From DATBED01 sp036276195 (lineage in GTDB: Bacteria; Patescibacteriota; Saccharimonadia; Saccharimonadales; UBA4665), in the NCBI GenBank assembly GCA_036276195.1, contig DATBED010000087.1, positions 1 through 5,358 of the forward strand: DNA of 5,358 nt, given 5' to 3'. The translations under genes were made by a program, and so were the position numbers. Positions 4,254 through 5,358 of this stretch are shown piece after piece. How positions within the stretch are numbered: the first letter of the stretch is position 1; the number at the start of each line of letters is the position of its first letter. The notes beneath the pieces were generated by a model. The model was not told the DNA's origin. It did not search any database and saw only the letters and a program-made list of their open reading frames with translations.

Positions 4254-4351
4254 AGGCTCACCCCATTCTAGCTAACTAGTGAAAAAGTTTACAGCTTCTT
4301 TTAAAGCTTAAGCCGGATAATGATACCTGTAAAAAATAAAAGGGGGCAACT
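4254..4351. promoter_or_regulatory. divergent intergenic region between yihY-like gene and 42-aa gene
   Basis: This 98-bp gap must start transcription in both directions. For the yihY-like gene a possible -10 TAGAAT (4271-4266 on the minus strand) has only a weak -35 at 17 bp. A near-palindrome, CTAGCTAACTAG (4268-4279), overlaps it. For the + gene, GATAAT (4316-4321) is a candidate -10 without a good -35. AGGGGG (4341-4346) and, on the minus strand, GGGGTGA (4264-4258) are the ribosome-binding sites. Unlike the antitoxin genes, both mRNAs should have leaders. Confidence 0.4.
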
Positions 4352-4480
4352 ATGTCAAACGACGAAGCCGAAGAAATAATGGATGCATTTGAAAAGAAAT
4401 GGAATTCTAAACATAAACACGACTTCATTAACCGCATGGAGCGTAAGCTTAATCGTAAAGAGCGCCTGAGTTTCAGGTAA
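4352..4480 (+). CDS. 42-aa highly charged small protein, unknown function
   Basis: ATG 4352 to TAA 4478-4480 encodes 42 residues. An acidic start (SNDEAEEIMDAFEKK, 2-16) is followed by a strongly basic C-terminal half (KHKHDFINRMERKLNRKERLSFR within 20-42). The pattern suggests one or two charged helices, perhaps a nucleic-acid or ribosome-associated peptide, but that is only a guess from composition. AGGGGG (4341-4346), five bases before the ATG, supports translation. It is divergent from the yihY-like gene and convergent with the 254-aa gene, whose stop lies 13 bases beyond. A short hairpin, CCTGA-GTT-TCAGG (4465-4477), covers its end without a T-run. I do not recognise a family. Confidence 0.62.
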   Translation: MSNDEAEEIMDAFEKKWNSKHKHDFINRMERKLNRKERLSFR

Positions 4481-4493
4481 CTTAGATAAGCCC

Positions 4494-5258
4494 CTAGAAT
4501 CGGACTTTTTTCATCAAACTGTCGACGGCATCGCGCCGGGGTTCCTCGAAAGGCAACGCTTCTGCCAGAACGGCTGTAATCTTATCTTCCTCTTCGGGGG
4601 GATAGTAAACAGACAGGGGTGGTGCAAACCTTTTAAGAGGCATGAACACAATGCTTGATAGGCCGCCTTCAGGTACCACCGAGAATGATTTGAACTGATC
4701 ATAGTCATAACGCTTACCGCCGATACTGAGGCCGTGAAGGTCCAATTGGTATTCAAGCTGCCGCGGTTTGTGCGAACCGTAAATACCGAATACGGCAGCC
4801 GCCACAATTACCACACCTACAGATATGAAATCTTTGGTCAATAAGTAAATGAAGAACGCTAAAATGGCGGTGGCCACGGTCAGGCCGAGGTACCAGCCGG
4901 CCGACTTATTGTGGGCAATAAACTCCGAGGCCGTCCAGCTGACAGATGATGGCACGTCTGCGGCGACTGCCGGTTGGTCATCAGCTTCTGGAGTAAAAAA
5001 CCCTTCTGGTTCAGGCTGCAAAGCTTGGATCGCAGGAGGTGATGGTTCGGCTAGTGCCGGTGTTTGCTCTGTCGGAGCCGTAGCCACTGGTTCGGGTAGG
5101 GGCTGTTGGGGTGACGCTACCGGTTCTATAGGCGGCGAGTCGTGCGGTATCGCCACCTCGGCTTCTTGCTTGGTTTTGGGCGGCGCACCAGGGCTAATCA
5201 CGGCGCCGGGCCGGGCTACCTCAATTTGTGCATCATCCTGGTTATCGCCTTCGGGCAT
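4494..5258 (-). CDS. proline-rich membrane protein with C-terminal PH-like domain
   Basis: Read from ATG 5258 the protein has 254 residues. Residues 1-100 are disordered, rich in Pro, Ala and Glu. The segment SWTASEFIAHNKSAGW (107-122) leads into two membrane helices (about 122-141 and 145-161) joined by KDFIS. After SHKPRQLEYQ comes a beta-rich domain (about 166-236; LDLHGLSIGGKRYDYDQF) resembling a bacterial PH-like domain, a resemblance I cannot test here. The C-terminus is basic (MKKVRF). The long tail and the beta domain probably face the cytoplasm, since no signal peptide is seen. An in-frame TTG at 5315 would add 19 residues. I reject it because a promoter lies between it and the ATG, with -10 TACAAT ending 7 bases before ATG, so a leaderless mRNA would start here. 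Function unknown. Confidence 0.75.
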   Translation of the reverse strand: MPEGDNQDDAQIEVARPGAVISPGAPPKTKQEAEVAIPHDSPPIEPVASPQQPLPEPVATAPTEQTPALAEPSPPAIQALQPEPEGFFTPEADDQPAVAADVPSSVSWTASEFIAHNKSAGWYLGLTVATAILAFFIYLLTKDFISVGVVIVAAAVFGIYGSHKPRQLEYQLDLHGLSIGGKRYDYDQFKSFSVVPEGGLSSIVFMPLKRFAPPLSVYYPPEEEDKITAVLAEALPFEEPRRDAVDSLMKKVRF

Positions 5259-5265
5259 AAGCGTT

Positions 5266-5294
5266 ATTGTACCGCAGGCTGGTGACGAGGTAAA
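5266..5294 (-). promoter_or_regulatory. promoter of the 254-aa gene
   Basis: On the minus strand -35 TTTACC (5294-5289, 4 of 6 consensus), a 17-bp spacer and -10 TACAAT (5271-5266, 5 of 6) end 7 bases before the ATG at 5258. It repeats the leaderless geometry of the antitoxin genes and decides the start codon. The -35 is the weak part. Confidence 0.62.
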
Positions 5295-5311
5295 ACTCCT
5301 TCCGAGTAGGT

Positions 5312-5356
5312 GCAAAAAACGAGTATCAAAATAGTATAATCATACTCACTTTTTGC
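5312..5356. other. 15-bp inverted repeat, terminator-like or operator
   Basis: GCAAAAAACGAGTAT (5312-5326) matches the reverse complement of 5342-5356 at 13 of 15 positions across a 15-base spacer. On the minus strand it reads GAGTAT, loop, ATACTC, G, TTTTTT, like a terminator for a minus-strand gene entering from beyond the window. On the plus strand the spacer holds a consensus -10, TATAAT (5335-5340), and a smaller repeat AGTAT/ATACT (5333-5346), so an operator or promoter for a gene to the right is also possible. Confidence 0.5.
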
Positions 5357-5358
5357 GG

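Noticed and set aside
4465..4477. CCTGA-GTT-TCAGG as a bidirectional terminator between convergent genes
   Set aside because: A 5-bp stem without a T-run on either strand; too weak to call.
5259..5315. N-terminal extension of the 254-aa protein from TTG 5315
   Set aside because: The extension would include the promoter itself, has no ribosome-binding site before the TTG, and ATG 5258 fits the leaderless pattern.
4849..5334. 161-aa plus-strand ORF opposite the proline-rich tail
   Set aside because: The Gly/Ser/Ala-rich translation is the mirror of Pro/Ala/Glu codons on the other strand; no start signals are present.

Overview
The window looks like the edge of an accessory island in a small-genome bacterium. 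I would guess Candidate Phyla Radiation/Patescibacteria, possibly Saccharibacteria, but this is inference from gene content and signals, not from a marker gene. Clues are the dense toxin-antitoxin content, many promoters placed so that the mRNA would start at or next to the start codon, very short genes, and a 254-codon membrane protein with a C-terminal beta domain of a kind I associate with such genomes. TGA ends mazE and mazF, so the code is standard in that respect. The left part (about 52-2600) is visibly more AT-rich than the right part (about 3400-5300), which fits acquired DNA beside a tRNA gene.

Layout: 1-51 is the 3' part of a tRNA-Arg with anticodon GCG and encoded CCA. A 71-aa two-helix membrane protein follows (70-285). 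Then come three type II toxin-antitoxin operons in 2.2 kb: mazEF (366-937, +), vapBC-1 (1121-1756, +) and vapBC-2 (2513-1873, -, convergent with vapBC-1). A 48-bp non-coding repeat (944-991 and 1809-1856, 46/48 identical) brackets vapBC-1. A weaker related piece (287-314) lies before mazEF, so the toxin-antitoxin modules look like cassettes separated by boundary repeats. Two divergent small genes of unknown function (2620-2850, -, and 2994-3239, +) and a possible 24-aa ORF (3323-3397, +) follow. The right part holds a YihY/BrkB-family membrane protein (3399-4253, -), a 42-aa basic protein (4352-4480, +) and a proline-rich two-helix membrane protein (4494-5258, -).

Regulation: five transcription units (mazEF, vapBC-1, vapBC-2, the 76-aa gene and the 254-aa gene) have a -35 hexamer, a 17-bp spacer and a -10 hexamer ending 6-8 bases before ATG, which predicts leaderless mRNAs. 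The mazE and vapB-2 promoters carry perfect palindromes over or beside the -10, and the vapB-1 promoter has an 11-bp tandem repeat. These suit autoregulation by the ribbon-helix-helix antitoxins. Three short ORFs instead share an identical AGGGGG ribosome-binding hexamer, and yihY has GGGGTGA. No integrase, transposase or CRISPR array is visible, and no gene-free stretch exceeds 300 bases; the longest is 938-1120.
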